Source: Caballeronia peredens
GTDB taxonomy: Bacteria; Pseudomonadota; Gammaproteobacteria; Burkholderiales; Burkholderiaceae
Direction: 5' to 3'
Length of the DNA: 64,000 nt
NCBI GenBank assembly: GCA_001544595.2
Contig: FCOH02000005.1
Location: 62,001-126,000, forward strand
Shown: positions 30,237 to 42,823 of the stretch, one piece after another
Layout of the letters: every line of letters begins with the position of its first letter
Position numbering within the stretch: position 1 is the first letter of the stretch
Notes under the pieces: generated by a model
Databases searched by the model: none
Told to the model about the DNA's origin: nothing
The model's input: only the letters and a program-made list of their open reading frames with translations
Position numbers and translations under genes: made by a program

Positions 30237-30974
30237 TTATGCGGCGATCGCGTCGCCTTCTGCGGGCGCCGGCTCGGTGCGCCACACGCTCGTGCCCTTG
30301 AGCGCGCGATCAAGATCGCTGAGCACCGCTTCGTGCGCCGAGAGTTCATCTGCGCTCGCAGCGATCACCGGCAGGTCGAGATCGTCGAAGGCGGCGCGCG
30401 GCGTGGCCGTTGCTCCTTCGGCGGGCTGATCGCCGAGCATGTCGATGACGAGGCTTTCCTGGCCGCGCGTCATCGCGAGGTAGACCTCCGCGAGCAGCTC
30501 CGAATCGAGCAGCGCGCCGTGCAGCGTGCGATGCGCGTTGCTGATGCCGAAGCGGTCGCACAGGGCGTCGAGCGAATTGCGCTTGCCGGGGAACATCTGC
30601 TTGGCCTGCGCGAGCGAGTCGATCACGCCGCCGCATACTTCCCTGACTTTTGGCCAGCCGAGCTGCGCGAACTCCATGTCGAGAAAGCCGACGTCGAAGG
30701 GCGCGTTATGGATGATCAGTTCCGCGCCGGCGATGAAATCGCGCAGTTGCGCGGCGATCTCCGCGAACTTGGGTTTGTCGCTGAGAAATTCGGTGGTGAG
30801 GCCGTGTACCGCGAGCGCGCCGGGATCGCTGTCGCGCCCCGGGTTCACATAGAGGTGCAGGTTGTTGCCGGTGAGCCGGCGGTTGACCAGTTCGACGCAG
30901 CCGATTTCGATGATCCGGTCGCCCGTCTTGGCGTTCAGGCCGGTGGTTTCGGTATCCAGTATCAGTTGGCGCAT
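30237..30974 (-). CDS. dnaQ: DNA polymerase III epsilon subunit, 3'-5' proofreading exonuclease
   Basis: 245-residue DEDDh exonuclease that proofreads for the replicative polymerase. ExoI is LDTETTGL (Asp7, Glu9), ExoII HNAPFDVGFLD, and ExoIIIe HRTLHGALLDSELLAEVY. The C-terminal 60 or so residues would contact the polymerase alpha subunit. It lies 26 bp after rnhA on the same strand; rnhA-dnaQ neighbours are common in proteobacteria. Confidence 0.97.
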   Translation of the reverse strand: MRQLILDTETTGLNAKTGDRIIEIGCVELVNRRLTGNNLHLYVNPGRDSDPGALAVHGLTTEFLSDKPKFAEIAAQLRDFIAGAELIIHNAPFDVGFLDMEFAQLGWPKVREVCGGVIDSLAQAKQMFPGKRNSLDALCDRFGISNAHRTLHGALLDSELLAEVYLAMTRGQESLVIDMLGDQPAEGATATPRAAFDDLDLPVIAASADELSAHEAVLSDLDRALKGTSVWRTEPAPAEGDAIAA

Positions 30975-31000
30975 GTGATTTCTTGAGTCTGTCCTGCGAT

Positions 31001-31462
31001 TTAACTATCGGCGAGCGAGGTCACGCCGCGATTGGCGAGCGCATCGGCGCGTTCGTTTTCCGGGTGGCCCGAGTGGCCCTTGACCCAGCGCCATTCGACC
31101 TGATGCCGCGCCACGAGATCGTCCAGGCGCTTCCACAGGTCGGCGTTCTTGACCGGCGTCTTCGCGGCCGTCATCCAGTTCTTCTTTTTCCAGCCGTGGA
31201 TCCATTCGCTGATGCCTTTCTGCACGTATTGCGAATCGGTATGGATCACGGCATGGCACGGGCGTTTCAACGCCTCGAGCGCGGAGATCACGGCCATCAG
31301 TTCCATGCGGTTGTTCGTGGTCGCGGCTTCACCGCCGAACAGCTCCTTTTCCAGCGAGCCGAAACGCAAGAGGGCGCCCCAGCCGCCCGGACCGGGATTG
31401 CCCTTGCAGGCGCCGTCCGTATAGATGTCGATTATCTTGTTCGATGCGGATTCTTCAGTCAT
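31001..31462 (-). CDS. rnhA: Ribonuclease HI
   Basis: 153-residue endonuclease that cuts RNA in RNA-DNA hybrids. The catalytic set is complete and spaced as in E. coli: Asp16, Glu54, Asp76, His130 and Asp140, with [16 protein letters not shown] at the N-terminus and [13 protein letters not shown] near the end. The start ATG overlaps the stop of the upstream methyltransferase by one base (TGATG), which points to coupled translation. The frame is open far upstream, but that part is a shadow of the methyltransferase. Confidence 0.98.
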   Translation of the reverse strand: MTEESASNKIIDIYTDGACKGNPGPGGWGALLRFGSLEKELFGGEAATTNNRMELMAVISALEALKRPCHAVIHTDSQYVQKGISEWIHGWKKKNWMTAAKTPVKNADLWKRLDDLVARHQVEWRWVKGHSGHPENERADALANRGVTSLADS

Positions 31463-32295
31463 CAATGTTCGTTGCGGGTCTCGTTGCGCGTGTGCGGAGC
31501 GGCGACTGGCGCGAGGCCAGGCGCGAGCGCGGTTTTTTTCAGTTTGCGGGGACCGATGAGGCGCATGCCGCGCACGCGCTTCACCGCCGTGATCATGTAC
31601 GCCGCACCGAAGATGGGCCACCAGCGGTCGCCGGCGGCTTCCATGAATTGATAGCGTTGCAGCCATTTGTCGGTGACAAGCGGCGGACGATAGCAGCCGA
31701 AGCGTCCGCGCTCGAGATCGAAACCGAGCAGCTTGATCCAGTCCTTGATACGCGTGAACGCGATCATCTCGTGCGCCGACGGCACGAACGGCCGTCCCGC
31801 CACCTTCCCGAGCGACTGCCGCGCGCCCCACAGGCTCAGCGAATTGAAGCCGAGAATGATCAGTTGGCCCTCCGGCAACAGCACGCGCTCGGCTTCGCGC
31901 AGCAGGCGGTGCGGATCGGGCGAAAACTCCAGCGTGTGCGGCAGCACGAGCAGATCGACGCTCTGCGCCTCGAACGGCAGATCGAGCAGGTCGCACCATA
32001 CGGTGCTGCGGCCGTCCGGCGCGCTCGCGGCGGGCAGCGCGCTCACGCCGGGCATCAGCGCGCGCGGCGGCGTGTAGGGCGCGCTCGATGCGCTTTCGGC
32101 GTCGAGCACGAGCGCGCGGCCGGTCATGCGGTTCTCGCGCAGCGCGTCGAGCTGCGGCATGCCGAGCTGAAGCGCGTGATAGCCGAAGATGTCGGACACC
32201 ACGTGATCGAGCTGCGCCTGTTCCCAGTCGAGCACGTAGCGTCCGGGCGCGGAGCTCGTCCAGGTGGGCCAGTCTATAATTGCTCGGTCAGACAT
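31462..32295 (-). CDS. Class I SAM-dependent methyltransferase
   Basis: 277 residues. The SAM-binding fold is recognisable though motif I is weak ([12 protein letters not shown]); motif II/III reads [26 protein letters not shown], seen here as [19 protein letters not shown], followed by [21 protein letters not shown]. The substrate cannot be told. It is the gene usually found upstream of rnhA-dnaQ and is cotranscribed with them (one-base overlap). The start ATG 32295 lies only 18 bp from the divergent gloB start. Confidence 0.87.
   Translation of the reverse strand: MSDRAIIDWPTWTSSAPGRYVLDWEQAQLDHVVSDIFGYHALQLGMPQLDALRENRMTGRALVLDAESASSAPYTPPRALMPGVSALPAASAPDGRSTVWCDLLDLPFEAQSVDLLVLPHTLEFSPDPHRLLREAERVLLPEGQLIILGFNSLSLWGARQSLGKVAGRPFVPSAHEMIAFTRIKDWIKLLGFDLERGRFGCYRPPLVTDKWLQRYQFMEAAGDRWWPIFGAAYMITAVKRVRGMRLIGPRKLKKTALAPGLAPVAAPHTRNETRNEH
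32275..32280 (+). promoter_or_regulatory. TATAAT -10 of gloB, inside the divergent methyltransferase gene
   Basis: A perfect TATAAT 33 bp before the gloB ATG, within the first codons of the methyltransferase on the other strand. The -35 region is poor. Confidence 0.55.
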
Positions 32296-32313
32296 GTTCG
32301 GGTTGCCGCATAG

Positions 32314-33156
32314 ATGATCGCTATGGATTCGCTAACGAAGAATTCGCCTGCTCGGGACACGCTGGAATATGTGCCGGTTCCGGCGTTCGAGGACAACTAC
32401 ATCTGGCTCGTGTCGGATTCGCGCGATGCCGTCGTGGTCGACCCGGGCGACGCCGCGCCTGTCGAAGCCTATCTCGCGAAACGCGGCTGGCGGCTGACCG
32501 CTATTTTACTCACGCACCACCATCAGGACCATGTCGGCGGCGTGAAAGCGCTGCTCGACAGCCGGACGGCAGAGGGCGGAATCCCCGTCTACGGCCCGGC
32601 TGGCGAGCGTATCGAGCATCTGACCGGGCGCGTGTCGGGCGGCGATACGGTGCGCATCGCCCACCCGGCGATGACGCTTTCGGTGATCGACGTGCCTGGC
32701 CATACGGCCGGTCATATCGCCTATTTTCAGGCGGGCGGTCAGCACGGCGCGCCGCATCTCTTCTGCGGCGACACCCTGTTCGCCAGCGGCTGCGGCCGTC
32801 TGTTCGAAGGCACGCCCCAACAAATGCTCAGTTCGCTCGATGCGCTCGCAGCGTTGCCCGAAAACACGCAGGTTCATTGCGCGCACGAGTACACGCTCTC
32901 GAATATCCGCTTCGCGCGCGCGTGCGAGCCGGACAACGAGGCCTTGCTTCGCTGGAGCGACGACGCGCAGGCGCTGCGCGCCGCCGGCAAGCCGACTCTG
33001 CCGACGACCATCGCTCACGAAAAGGCGGTAAATCCGTTCCTGCGCGCGGATGTCCCGGCAATCCAGGCCACGCTTTCGTCGCAGTTCGGCACGCCCGTTT
33101 CGGACCGCCTGGAAGCGTTTCGCATGATGCGCGGCTGGAAGGATAAGTTCCGCTGA
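32314..33156 (+). CDS. gloB: Hydroxyacylglutathione hydrolase (glyoxalase II)
   Basis: 280-residue metallo-beta-lactamase-fold enzyme that hydrolyses S-lactoylglutathione, the second step of methylglyoxal detoxification. The binuclear metal motif is THHHQDHVGG, followed by VPGHTAGHIAYF and FCGDTLFASGCGRLFEGT, and the C-terminal glutathione-binding part has CAHEYTLSNIRFA and the final KDKF. The first ATG is 32314; ATG 32323 is an alternative three codons later. Confidence 0.97.
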   Translation: MIAMDSLTKNSPARDTLEYVPVPAFEDNYIWLVSDSRDAVVVDPGDAAPVEAYLAKRGWRLTAILLTHHHQDHVGGVKALLDSRTAEGGIPVYGPAGERIEHLTGRVSGGDTVRIAHPAMTLSVIDVPGHTAGHIAYFQAGGQHGAPHLFCGDTLFASGCGRLFEGTPQQMLSSLDALAALPENTQVHCAHEYTLSNIRFARACEPDNEALLRWSDDAQALRAAGKPTLPTTIAHEKAVNPFLRADVPAIQATLSSQFGTPVSDRLEAFRMMRGWKDKFR

Positions 33157-33242
33157 CCGAAAATTTTCGGGGTCAACTTAATCCGATTCATTGGAAACGC
33201 TGTTAGATGACGGATTTTGCAGGGGTTTTGCGTGCATTCTTA

Positions 33243-33271
33243 TTGACGTCTTAAGTGCGGTTCCGTACCAT
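33243..33271 (+). promoter_or_regulatory. Sigma-70 promoter of mltD
   Basis: TTGACG (33243-33248), 17-bp spacer, TACCAT (33266-33271). Transcription would start near 33278, about 40 bp before the mltD ATG. Confidence 0.7.
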
Positions 33272-33317
33272 CGGCTGCAAATTTCCAAGCATTATCTTTT
33301 GGAAGCCGAGACGTTCC

Positions 33318-34955
33318 ATGCGACTAATTCTTAGCGCGCTGTCCGTCCTGATGCTAGCCGCTTGCGCGAGCCAGGGACCGACAGCGTCTGATCCGACTTC
33401 ATCAACCGCTTCCACCGCCTCGCAGCAACAGCAGCAAAAGGTCGCAGACACCATTCGCCGCACTGCAGCAGCCAAGGAAACCATCAACGTCGACAAGACG
33501 CCCGTCACCTCGCTGGTGGGCTCGGCCGATCTGTGGACCCGTATCCGCAACGGCTATCAGATTCCCGATCTGCAGAGCGATCTCGTCGACATGCAGGTGA
33601 ACTGGTACGCGCAGCGCCCGGACTACGTCGAGCGCATGACCACCCGTTCGCAAAAATACCTGTATCACATCGTCGAGGAACTGGAGCAGCGTCACATGCC
33701 GACCGAACTGGCGCTCCTGCCGTTCATCGAGTCGGCGTTCAATCCGCAGGCGCTGTCGGTCGCGAAGGCCGCCGGCATGTGGCAGTTCGTGCCGGGCACG
33801 GGCCGCGACTACAACCTCAAGCAGAACATGTGGCAGGACGAGCGCCGCGACGTGCTCGCGTCGACGAGCGCCGCGCTCGACTATCTCTCGCGCCTGCACG
33901 ACATGTTCGGCGACTGGCATCTCGCGCTCGCCGCGTATAACTGGGGCGAAGGCAACGTGCAGCGCGCCATCGCGCGCAACGAGGCGGCGGGCCTGCCGAC
34001 CGACTACGAAAGCCTGCGCATGCCCAACGAGACGCGCAACTACGTGCCGAAGCTTCAGGCCGTGAAGAATATCGTCGGCAACCCGCAGATGTACGGGCTC
34101 ACGCTGCCGGACATTCCGAATCACCCGTATTTCGTGACGGTCACGACCGCGCGCGACATCGACGTGACCATGGCCGCGAAGCTCGCCGGCATGAGCGTCG
34201 AGGAATTCCGCTCGCTGAACCCGTCGTTCGCGAAGCCGGTGATTCTCGGTGCAACCAATCCGCAGATCCTGCTGCCGTTCGACAACGCGGCTTCTTTCCA
34301 GCGCAATCTGACGTCGTACACGGGCGCATTGTCGTCGTGGACGACCTATACCGTCACGGAGCGCGCGCGCCCGGCGGCGATCGCCGAGAAAATCGGCGTC
34401 GACGCGGACACGCTGATGTCGGTCAACCGCATTCCGGCGGGCATGCGTCTGAAGCCCGGTTCGACGATCGTCGTGCCGCGCACGGACGACGACGACGAAG
34501 ACATCAGCGCGGACGTCGCCGCCAACGCGATGCTCGCCGTCGAGCGCGACGTGCCCGACACGCGCCGCCTCGTGATCCGCGTGCGCCGCAAGCAGGCGGT
34601 CGCGACGCTCGCGGACCGCTATAACTTGTCGGTGGCGCAGGTGCGTTCGTGGAACCGCACGCGTGGCGACATGTTCATGCCTGGCCAGGTGGTGGTCCTG
34701 CACGTGCCGTACGGTCGTCCGGTGCCGGCCGAGCCGGGTCCGGTGCGCGTAGAGACGGTGGCGGCGTCGAGCCGGTCGTCGGGCGGCGTGTCGAAAATCG
34801 GCACGCGCGTCCCGGACTCGAAGCCGTCGCGCAGCAGCAAGGCGCCGGCGTCGGGGAAAGTCACGAAGGTGTCGGCGTCGCATACCGCGAAGCCTGCCGC
34901 CTCGGCGAAGACCGCCGCGCCGGCAACGGCTGCGAAGAACAGCAAGAAGAAGTAG
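33318..34955 (+). CDS. mltD: Membrane-bound lytic murein transglycosylase D
   Basis: 545-residue outer-membrane lipoprotein that cleaves peptidoglycan between MurNAc and GlcNAc, forming 1,6-anhydro ends. The signal peptide carries lipobox LAAC with Cys16. The SLT domain spans about 115-260, with catalytic Glu138 in PFIESAFNPQAL, then AAGMWQFVPGTGRDY and AAYNWGEGNVQRA. Two LysM peptidoglycan-binding modules follow, from about 350 (YTVTERARPAAIAEKIG) and 430 (RRKQAVATLADRYNLS). A Lys/Ala/Ser-rich tail ends the protein. ATG 33318 is chosen over an in-frame start 21 codons earlier, because it starts the signal peptide. Confidence 0.95.
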   Translation: MRLILSALSVLMLAACASQGPTASDPTSSTASTASQQQQQKVADTIRRTAAAKETINVDKTPVTSLVGSADLWTRIRNGYQIPDLQSDLVDMQVNWYAQRPDYVERMTTRSQKYLYHIVEELEQRHMPTELALLPFIESAFNPQALSVAKAAGMWQFVPGTGRDYNLKQNMWQDERRDVLASTSAALDYLSRLHDMFGDWHLALAAYNWGEGNVQRAIARNEAAGLPTDYESLRMPNETRNYVPKLQAVKNIVGNPQMYGLTLPDIPNHPYFVTVTTARDIDVTMAAKLAGMSVEEFRSLNPSFAKPVILGATNPQILLPFDNAASFQRNLTSYTGALSSWTTYTVTERARPAAIAEKIGVDADTLMSVNRIPAGMRLKPGSTIVVPRTDDDDEDISADVAANAMLAVERDVPDTRRLVIRVRRKQAVATLADRYNLSVAQVRSWNRTRGDMFMPGQVVVLHVPYGRPVPAEPGPVRVETVAASSRSSGGVSKIGTRVPDSKPSRSSKAPASGKVTKVSASHTAKPAASAKTAAPATAAKNSKKK

Positions 34956-34985
34956 GGCGAAGGCGTTTCGCCGCCGCGTTATCCC

Positions 34986-35013
34986 ACGCCGTCACCAAGG
35001 TGACGGCGTTTTC
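34986..35013 (+). terminator. Rho-independent terminator after mltD
   Basis: ACGCCGTCACC (34986-34996) pairs with GGTGACGGCGT (34999-35009) with a small CAAG loop, then TTTCGTTT. Confidence 0.88.
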
Positions 35014-35070
35014 GTTTGGCGACCCCGTTAAACTGGCGTTCCAGAAGAATCGAAGAAGCGCCCGTTCCGC

Positions 35071-36321
35071 ATGCCGTCCTCCGTTCGTCTCCGCGTCTTT
35101 TTCCTGTTCGCCGCCGGTTACTTCGTCTCGTATGTGTTTCGCGGCGTCAATCTCGGCTTCGCGCCGCTCATCACGCACGATCTCGGTTTGTCCGCGGCGG
35201 ATCTCGGTCTGCTGACGTCGCTGTATTTCATCGGCTTCGCGGTCGCGCAGATTCCGGTGGGCGTGCTGCTCGATCATTTCGGCCCGCGGCGCGTGACGGC
35301 CGGCATGCTGATTTTCGCCGCGGCGGGCATCTGGACGTTCGGCGCCTCGCGCGGCCTCGCGGGCCTGATGATCGGGCGACTTCTCATCGGCGTCGGCGTG
35401 TCCGTCTGCCTGAGCGCGGCGTTCAAGGCGTCGGCGCAGCATTTTGCGCTCGCGCGGCTGCCGCTCGTCAATGGTTTCACGATGGCCGTCGGTGGCCTCG
35501 GCGGCGTCGTGGTGGGTTCGCCGCTGGCGTCGCTGCTGCATGTGGCGACGTGGCGTCAGGTCTGCGTCGGTCTCGGCGTGTTCACGCTCGTCATTGCCGC
35601 GGCGATCGTCCTGTTCGCGCCCCGCAAGGCGGAGACCGACGCGCAGCATCGCGCGGACATCGTCACGCAGTTCCGCGGCACCTGGCACATTCTGAAGAGC
35701 GGCGTGTTCTGGAAGATTGCGTCGTTCTCGGTCGTGTCGCAGGGTGTTTTCTTCGCGATGCAGTCGCTCTGGATCCGCCCCTTTCTGCTCGACGTAATGG
35801 GGCTCGCGCCCGCGCATGCGGCGGCGCTCGTCTCGGTGCTCGGCTTCGCGATGATGTTCGGCTGTATCGTCTTCGGCTCGGCGGCGCGCGGCATGGAGCG
35901 GCGCGGCGTATCGGTGTACGCGTTTTGCGGCACCGGCATGGTGCTGTTCGTCGTCACCCAGGCGCTGATGGTGCTGCGCGTGCCATTGCCGCCGTCCGTG
36001 CTGCTTGCGGCGTACGGCGTTTTCGGCGGCACGGGCATTCTGAGCTACGCGGTCGCTGCCGAATACTTTCCGCCGCACATGATCGGGCGCGCGCACACGA
36101 CGCTCACGCTCGTGATCTTTCTGCTGATTTTCGGCTTTCAGGTGGGCGTGGGCGCGATGCTTTCGTTCTGGCCATCGGATGGCGGGCGCTATCCCGTCGC
36201 GGCGCATCTGACGGTGTGGATCGCGCTTATCGCACTGCAGGCGGCGAGCGCGATCTGGTACTTTCTGCCGGGCCGCGTGCTGCGCAAGCACGATCACGAA
36301 ACGGAGCGGGTCGCGTCCTGA
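35071..36321 (+). CDS. Major facilitator superfamily transporter
   Basis: 416-residue inner-membrane transporter with about 12 membrane segments split by a cytoplasmic loop near residues 190-215 (APRKAETDAQHRADIV). The MFS motif A region after helix 2 reads GVLLDHFGPRRV, and the sequence starts with a glycerol-3-phosphate/nitrate-type helix 1 (AGYFVSYVFRGVNLGFAPL). The substrate is unknown; sequence alone only supports MFS. It stands alone, with the mltD terminator before it and a 348-bp gap after it. Confidence 0.9.
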   Translation: MPSSVRLRVFFLFAAGYFVSYVFRGVNLGFAPLITHDLGLSAADLGLLTSLYFIGFAVAQIPVGVLLDHFGPRRVTAGMLIFAAAGIWTFGASRGLAGLMIGRLLIGVGVSVCLSAAFKASAQHFALARLPLVNGFTMAVGGLGGVVVGSPLASLLHVATWRQVCVGLGVFTLVIAAAIVLFAPRKAETDAQHRADIVTQFRGTWHILKSGVFWKIASFSVVSQGVFFAMQSLWIRPFLLDVMGLAPAHAAALVSVLGFAMMFGCIVFGSAARGMERRGVSVYAFCGTGMVLFVVTQALMVLRVPLPPSVLLAAYGVFGGTGILSYAVAAEYFPPHMIGRAHTTLTLVIFLLIFGFQVGVGAMLSFWPSDGGRYPVAAHLTVWIALIALQAASAIWYFLPGRVLRKHDHETERVAS

Positions 36322-36669
36322 ATACCGGATCCATCGCCAAGGCGGCATGCAAGCGGCGCATTCCCAAATCTGGCGAATACGTCGTTTTCGCGCTATAATT
36401 CGAAGGTTTGAGCATTTCAACCCGCACCCTAGCGCCTACCTCCCATTCACCGTCGTTCGCTGCGCCAGCCAGCGCGCGCCGCATGCCGTCATCGCCTGCT
36501 CAGAACCCCGTTTGCCGCGCGCAAGCGAACCGGTCCGAAGCGCGATGCGCGCCCCGCGAGCCGCCGCCGTCACTGCGCGAAGGAAACCCGCGTTCTACGG
36601 GCGACGGGAAGCCAAGCCTGAATTTCGGACAGACAGGTCGGTAACAGGGTGTCCCCCAAGGAGCTTCCC
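36322..36669 (+). other. 348-bp intergenic region and long carA leader
   Basis: No gene is supported. A TATAAT at 36394-36399 implies an untranslated leader of about 260 nt before carA. The leader is GC-rich and able to fold, but I see no clear terminator/antiterminator pair or a leader peptide rich in Arg or pyrimidine codons. Confidence 0.5.
36371..36399 (+). promoter_or_regulatory. Probable carAB promoter
   Basis: TGGCGA (36371-36376, weak -35), 17-bp spacer and a perfect TATAAT (36394-36399). Confidence 0.55.
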
Positions 36670-37812
36670 GTGTTGCCGTCATTTTCCCCCGCACTACTCG
36701 CACTTGCCGACGGCACGGTCTTTCGTGGTCAATCGATCGGCGCGCCCGGTTCGACGATCGGTGAAGTGGTGTTCAACACCGCCATCACCGGCTATCAGGA
36801 AATCCTGACGGATCCGAGCTATGCCCGCCAGATCGTCACGCTGACCTATCCGCACATCGGCAATGTCGGCGTGAACGCCGAAGACGTCGAAGCCACCAAA
36901 GTCCATGCCGCCGGTCTCATCATTCGCGACCTGCCGGTGCTCGCATCCAACTTCCGTTCCGAGCAGACGCTCTCCGATTATCTGAAGGCGCAAGGCGTCG
37001 TCGCGATCGCGGGCATCGACACGCGCAAGCTCACGCGCATTCTTCGCGAGAAGGGCGCGCAGAACGGCTGCATCCTCGCCGGCAGCGACGACGAATCGAA
37101 GGCGCTCGGCCTCGCGCGCTCGTTCCCGGGCCTCGCGGGCATGGACCTCGCGAAGGTCGTGTCGACTGAAAAGACCTACGAGTGGACGCAGACCGAATGG
37201 CGTCTGGGCGAGGGCTACGGCCAACAGGAAGCGCCGAAGTATCGTGTGGTCGCGTTTGACTACGGCGTGAAGTACAACATCCTGCGCATGCTCGCCGAGC
37301 GCGGCTGCCACGTCACCGTGCTGCCGGCGCAAGCCACCGCGGCAGACGCGCTCGCGCTCAATCCGGACGGCATCTTCCTGTCGAACGGCCCGGGCGACCC
37401 GGAACCGTGCGACTACGCGATTGCGGCTACGCGCGAGTTCATCGAGCGCGGCATTCCGACCTTCGGCATTTGCCTCGGCCATCAGATCATGGGCCTCGCC
37501 GTCGGCGCGAAGACCATGAAGATGAAGACCGGCCACCACGGCGCGAACCATCCGGTGAAAGACATGGAAGACGGCCGCGTGGTGATCACGTCGCAGAACC
37601 ATGGCTTCGCGGTCGACGCGGCGACGTTGCCCGCCAACGCGAAGATCACGCACGTCTCGCTGTTCGACGGCACGCTGCAGGGCTTCGCGCTCACGGACAA
37701 ACCGGCGTTCTGTTTTCAGGGCCATCCCGAGGCATCGCCCGGCCCGCACGACATCGCGTATCTGTTCGACCGCTTCATCAAGCTGATGGAAACGCAGAAG
37801 GTCGCTGCTTAA
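36670..37812 (+). CDS. carA: Carbamoyl-phosphate synthase small (glutaminase) subunit
   Basis: 380-residue subunit that hydrolyses glutamine and passes ammonia to CarB for carbamoyl phosphate, the precursor of arginine and pyrimidines. The class I amidotransferase domain has the nucleophile Cys in [10 protein letters not shown] and the His-Glu pair in GHPEASPG. I chose GTG 36670 because AAGGAG lies six bases before it and the protein then begins [15 protein letters not shown]; a GTG at 36649 is also in frame. carB follows after 42 bp. Confidence 0.97.
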   Translation: MLPSFSPALLALADGTVFRGQSIGAPGSTIGEVVFNTAITGYQEILTDPSYARQIVTLTYPHIGNVGVNAEDVEATKVHAAGLIIRDLPVLASNFRSEQTLSDYLKAQGVVAIAGIDTRKLTRILREKGAQNGCILAGSDDESKALGLARSFPGLAGMDLAKVVSTEKTYEWTQTEWRLGEGYGQQEAPKYRVVAFDYGVKYNILRMLAERGCHVTVLPAQATAADALALNPDGIFLSNGPGDPEPCDYAIAATREFIERGIPTFGICLGHQIMGLAVGAKTMKMKTGHHGANHPVKDMEDGRVVITSQNHGFAVDAATLPANAKITHVSLFDGTLQGFALTDKPAFCFQGHPEASPGPHDIAYLFDRFIKLMETQKVAA

Positions 37813-37854
37813 GCCACGGAACAGATCACCGCACAATATTCATCGAGAGCAGTT

Positions 37855-41109
<3,255 letters not shown>

Positions 41110-41139
41110 GGCTTCGATTACCGGTCTAAGTATCACGAG

Positions 41140-41198
41140 CCGCGGTTAAGCGGCGTCTCCTTTTGTCGGGAGATGCGCTTAACCGCGGTAATTTTTTT
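41140..41198 (+). terminator. Long inverted repeat and T-run between carB and greA
   Basis: CCGCGGTTAAGCG (41140-41152) is a perfect 13-bp inverted match to CGCTTAACCGCGG (41176-41188). Inside it, TCTCC (41156-41160) pairs with GGAGA (41169-41173), leaving a short loop. Seven T follow at 41192-41198. It ends 26 bp before greA and so can end carAB or regulate greA. Confidence 0.92.
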
Positions 41199-41224
41199 GA
41201 CGAGTTTAGTTTTTTGGGTTGTCT

Positions 41225-41701
41225 ATGAGCACGATTCCCTTGACGAAGCGCGGCGCGGAGTTGCTGCGCGACGAATTGCAACGCCTGAAGGCTGTCGAGC
41301 GTCCCGCTGTCATCAATGCGATCGCGGAAGCGCGCGCGCAGGGCGATCTGTCCGAAAACGCGGAATATGATGCCGCAAAGGAAAAGCAGGGTTTCATCGA
41401 GGGCCGCATCGCCGAACTCGAGTCGAAGCTGGCCGCCGCGCAGGTGATCGACCCCACGCAGGTCGAAGCCGAAGGCCGCATTGTCTTCGGCGCGACGGTC
41501 GAACTGGAAGACCTCGAATCGGGCGACACGGTCACATATCAGATCGTCGGCGACGACGAAGCGGACCTCGACCACGGCCTTATCTCGGTCAGCTCGCCGA
41601 TCGCGCGTGCACTGATCTCGAAGTCGGAAGGCGACGTCGCATCGGTGCAGGCGCCGAGCGGCGCGCGCGAGTACGAAATCATCGCCGTGCGCTACGTCTG
41701 A
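41225..41701 (+). CDS. greA: Transcription elongation factor GreA
   Basis: 158 residues, the standard GreA length. It binds the RNA polymerase secondary channel and triggers cleavage of backtracked RNA. The N-terminal coiled coil carries the acidic tip [16 protein letters not shown]. The C-terminal FKBP-like domain ends [16 protein letters not shown] 41225 is preferred to an in-frame TTG two codons earlier. Its stop overlaps the next ATG by one base. Confidence 0.98.
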   Translation: MSTIPLTKRGAELLRDELQRLKAVERPAVINAIAEARAQGDLSENAEYDAAKEKQGFIEGRIAELESKLAAAQVIDPTQVEAEGRIVFGATVELEDLESGDTVTYQIVGDDEADLDHGLISVSSPIARALISKSEGDVASVQAPSGAREYEIIAVRYV

Positions 41702-42216
41702 TGGCGCACCGGGTCTTTCGTCTCGTTTCCATGGCATGGGTCGGCAGCCTGCTGACCCTGGGGCTCGTCGCCGCGCCGGTCCTGTTCTCGATGCTCGATC
41801 GCACCACGGCCGGTTCGGTCGCGGCGCAGCTCTTCAGAATCGAGGCGATCATCGGCGTGGTGAGCGCGCTCGTGCTGATCGTGATCGGCAATCGCTTCGT
41901 GAAGAGCGGCATCGGCGATTACAAACGCGTGCGGTGGATCGTCGCGGTGATGTTCGTGTGCGTGCTGCTCGGTTATTTCGCGTTGCAGCCGTTCATGAAC
42001 TCGCTGCGCATGGCCGCGCAGGAAGCCGGCACCGATCTGGCTAGCTCGCCCTATGCACGGCAATTTGCCATGCTGCACGGCGTGTCGAGCGCGATCTATC
42101 TGATCGAATGCCTGTTCGGACTCGCGCTCATCTGGCGTTTGCCGGGCGCCGCGCCCGTTGCGATCGTGCCGAAGAACAAGTCGGCGAAGATGGCGGCCAA
42201 ACGCGCGCGCAGCTAG
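41701..42216 (+). CDS. DUF4149 family membrane protein
   Basis: 171 residues with four predicted membrane segments (about 10-30, 47-64, 79-98 and 126-146) and a basic tail (KNKSAKMAAKRARS). The family signature is visible in WVGSLLTLGLVAAPVLF at the N-terminus. The function is not known. TGATG overlap with greA indicates coupled translation; the greA-DUF4149 pair followed by a convergent YhbY gene is conserved in related bacteria. Confidence 0.85.
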   Translation: MAHRVFRLVSMAWVGSLLTLGLVAAPVLFSMLDRTTAGSVAAQLFRIEAIIGVVSALVLIVIGNRFVKSGIGDYKRVRWIVAVMFVCVLLGYFALQPFMNSLRMAAQEAGTDLASSPYARQFAMLHGVSSAIYLIECLFGLALIWRLPGAAPVAIVPKNKSAKMAAKRARS

Positions 42217-42286
42217 TTTCCGCAGCTAGTTTCTTTTCCCGCCGCGGTGGCGCGTGAGCTTCCCGGAAGCGCACGCGCTCACTGAA

Positions 42287-42823
42287 TCACTTCACTGCCT
42301 GATGCTGGCGCTTCGAGCCGGTTTGCCGCTTTTTCGCGCGCTTGACGTTGCCGCCCGCGGTCACGCGTTCGTTGCCCAGCACCTTGAGCGTCTGCTTTCT
42401 CGGCTTTTTGACGGCAGGCGCGTCGCGTGTGATCTTCACTGCCTTGACGATGCGCGGCGCACGTCCTTTGGTCGGACGCTCGGCGACTTCGCCCGCGCTC
42501 GGCGGCATCGTGCTGCGCGTGCGCGTCGCGCGGCTCTTCGGCGCGGCGCCTTCGGGCCTCCAGATCACCAGCAGCTTGCCGATATGCTGGACAGGCGCGG
42601 CGTTCAGGCGATCGCAGATTTCGTCGTAGATTCCGACGCGCGTCTCGCGTTCATCGCCGAACACGCGAATCTTGATGAGCTGATGCGCCTCGAGGTGGAC
42701 GCCGATCTCCTTGAGCACGGCATCGGTCAGACCCTCCGCACCGACGAGCACGACGGGCTTGAGCGCATGGGCCTGGGAGCGCAGATCGGCGCGCTCGGCG
42801 GGGGAGAGGTTGAGAGCTGGCAT
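42287..42823 (-). CDS. yhbY: CRM-domain RNA-binding protein (YhbY family) with basic tail
   Basis: 178 residues. The CRM domain (about 5-100) has the YhbY pattern LRSQAHALKPVVLVGAEGLT, then EAHQLIKIRVFGDER and HIGKLLVIWRP. YhbY binds pre-50S ribosomal particles in E. coli, where it is 97 residues; here a further 80 Arg/Lys/Pro-rich residues extend the protein. It is divergent from rlmE, another 50S-linked gene, the arrangement found in many proteobacteria. Confidence 0.92.
   Translation of the reverse strand: MPALNLSPAERADLRSQAHALKPVVLVGAEGLTDAVLKEIGVHLEAHQLIKIRVFGDERETRVGIYDEICDRLNAAPVQHIGKLLVIWRPEGAAPKSRATRTRSTMPPSAGEVAERPTKGRAPRIVKAVKITRDAPAVKKPRKQTLKVLGNERVTAGGNVKRAKKRQTGSKRQHQAVK

Noticed and set aside
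31462-31999. N-terminal extension of RNase HI
   Set aside because: The open frame continues upstream only as a shadow of the methyltransferase; the catalytic residue spacing fits the start at 31462.
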